From an uncultured Ruminococcus sp. (GTDB taxonomy: Bacteria > Bacillota > Clostridia > Oscillospirales > Ruminococcaceae): 14,380 nucleotides of DNA. This document shows positions 13,750-14,380 of the stretch, piece by piece. Positions within the stretch are counted from its first letter, which is position 1. Each line of letters starts with the position of its first letter. The DNA is taken from positions 1 to 14,380 of the forward strand of contig CAMHBN010000019.1 in NCBI GenBank assembly GCA_946183385.1, read 5' to 3'. The notes beneath the pieces are model-generated. The model saw only the letters and a program-made list of their open reading frames with translations, searched no databases and was not told the DNA's origin. The position numbers were made by a program, and so were the translations under genes.

Positions 13750-14380
13750 ATGGCACAGGTCAATACCGCAAGGCTGAAGGCGTCGAACAAGCAGGCGGGC
13801 AGGAAGATAGGCGGAACTGTCGCTATATTTGCGTTCCTGACCGTCCTCGGACTGTTCATGCTGTTCCCTATCTACCTTATTCTCATAATGTCTGTCAAGC
13901 CCGTAGAGGAGCTGTTCATCTTCCCGCCGAAGCTGTACGCCATGCGCCCGACCCTCGACAATTTCAGCGATATGTTCGAGGTGCTCAACAGCAACCGCGT
14001 GCCCTTCTCGCGCTATGTCTTCAACAGCGTAGCCGTTACGGTATCGGTGACGGTGCTCCAGTGCATCTTCGCGTCAATGGCGGCTTTCGTCCTCGCGAAG
14101 TGCAAATTCCCGGGCAGCAAGCTCCTCAACAGCATAATCGTTGTTGCACTGCTTTACCAGTCCAACGTCATATACATCATGCAGTACATCGTTATGGCTA
14201 AGCTCGGGCTGATAGACAACCCGCTCGCGCTGATACTGCCGTCGATAGCCTCGCCCATGGGACTCTTCCTGATGAGGCAGTCGATAAGTCAGGTGCCCGA
14301 CGCGATGATAGAGGCAGCAAAGGTCGACGGTGCGGGACTTTTCCGTATATGCTGGCAGATAGTAATGCCCAACCAGAAGC
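13750..14380 (+). CDS. Carbohydrate ABC importer permease 2 (MalG/UgpE-type), cut by the window end
   Basis: The frame from ATG 13750 stays open to the window edge, giving 210 visible residues of an expected 280-300. AAGGAGGTGG immediately precedes the start. The N-terminus is MAQVNTARLKASNKQAGRK, then helix 1 (about 22-48, FAFLTVLGLFMLFPIYLILIM). PPKLYAMRPTLDNFSDMF is the usual outside segment before helix 2, and further helices lie near 90-115, 127-150 and 158-172. The EAA loop EAAKVDGAGLFRICWQIVMP at about 188-207 matches MalG-type permeases. It pairs with permease 1. No ATPase gene is in the window; it may lie downstream or be a shared one elsewhere. Confidence 0.95.
   Translation, partial: MAQVNTARLKASNKQAGRKIGGTVAIFAFLTVLGLFMLFPIYLILIMSVKPVEELFIFPPKLYAMRPTLDNFSDMFEVLNSNRVPFSRYVFNSVAVTVSVTVLQCIFASMAAFVLAKCKFPGSKLLNSIIVVALLYQSNVIYIMQYIVMAKLGLIDNPLALILPSIASPMGLFLMRQSISQVPDAMIEAAKVDGAGLFRICWQIVMPNQK

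Noticed and set aside
13215..14201. Plus-strand 328-codon frame across the two importer permeases
   Set aside because: It is in a different frame from both permeases, is Arg-rich, and crosses their junction; the true frames give clear EAA loops.

Overview
This window looks like a chromosomal segment of a spore-capable, low-GC-phylum but GC-rich Gram-positive gut or rumen bacterium, most likely a Ruminococcus-like member of the Oscillospiraceae. Supporting this are dipicolinate synthase genes, a groESL operon under a CIRCE operator, AGGAGG-type ribosome binding sites, a RING/DUF2628 membrane protein typical of these clostridia, TTG starts, and a large modular sugar-binding protein with MalF/MalG-type permeases. 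The taxon is inferred from gene content and style, not from a marker gene.

Layout. (a) 1-383: the 3' end of a coiled-coil, ATP-synthase-b-like protein, followed by a strong terminator shared with the convergent gene. (b) 430-1374 (minus): a zinc-binding RING-like membrane protein with its own promoter. (c) 1375-2001: a gene-free stretch with three tandem ~37-bp repeats and several palindromic repeats, ending in a possible mother-cell sigma promoter. (d) 2002-3466: dpsA and dpsB, overlapping by 11 nt, for dipicolinic acid synthesis in the sporulating mother cell. (e) 3467-3736: more palindromic repeats. (f) 3737-5981: promoter, perfect CIRCE, groES, an inserted repeat element, groEL and a terminator. 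(g) 5988-6567: a single AT-rich gene of unknown function with a perfect consensus promoter and its own terminator. (h) 6609-9552 (minus strand): a promoter with three operator-like palindromes, a 41-residue membrane peptide gene, a DUF6442-like membrane protein and a small XRE regulator; then a repeat element and a second promoter driving an ABC-2 export ATPase and its permease. (i) 9634-14380: a consensus promoter, a structured leader, and the first three genes of a carbohydrate ABC importer (modular solute-binding protein, permease 1, and permease 2 cut by the window end).

How the parts work together. DpsA and DpsB would act in sequence to make dipicolinate for spores. GroES and GroEL form the chaperonin, repressed by HrcA at CIRCE. 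The XRE regulator probably controls its own operon through the palindromes around its promoter. The export pump beside it may belong to the same response, but has its own promoter and an independent start. The importer captures an unidentified sugar or oligosaccharide; its ATPase is not in the window, as is common when a shared MsmK-type ATPase serves several importers.

The most distinctive non-coding content is a family of short elements with TGTAGGGG-like ends built from one or two hairpins. At least eight loci occur here, one of them between groES and groEL. The most system-like content is the autoregulated small-membrane-protein/XRE module with its unannotated 41-aa gene.
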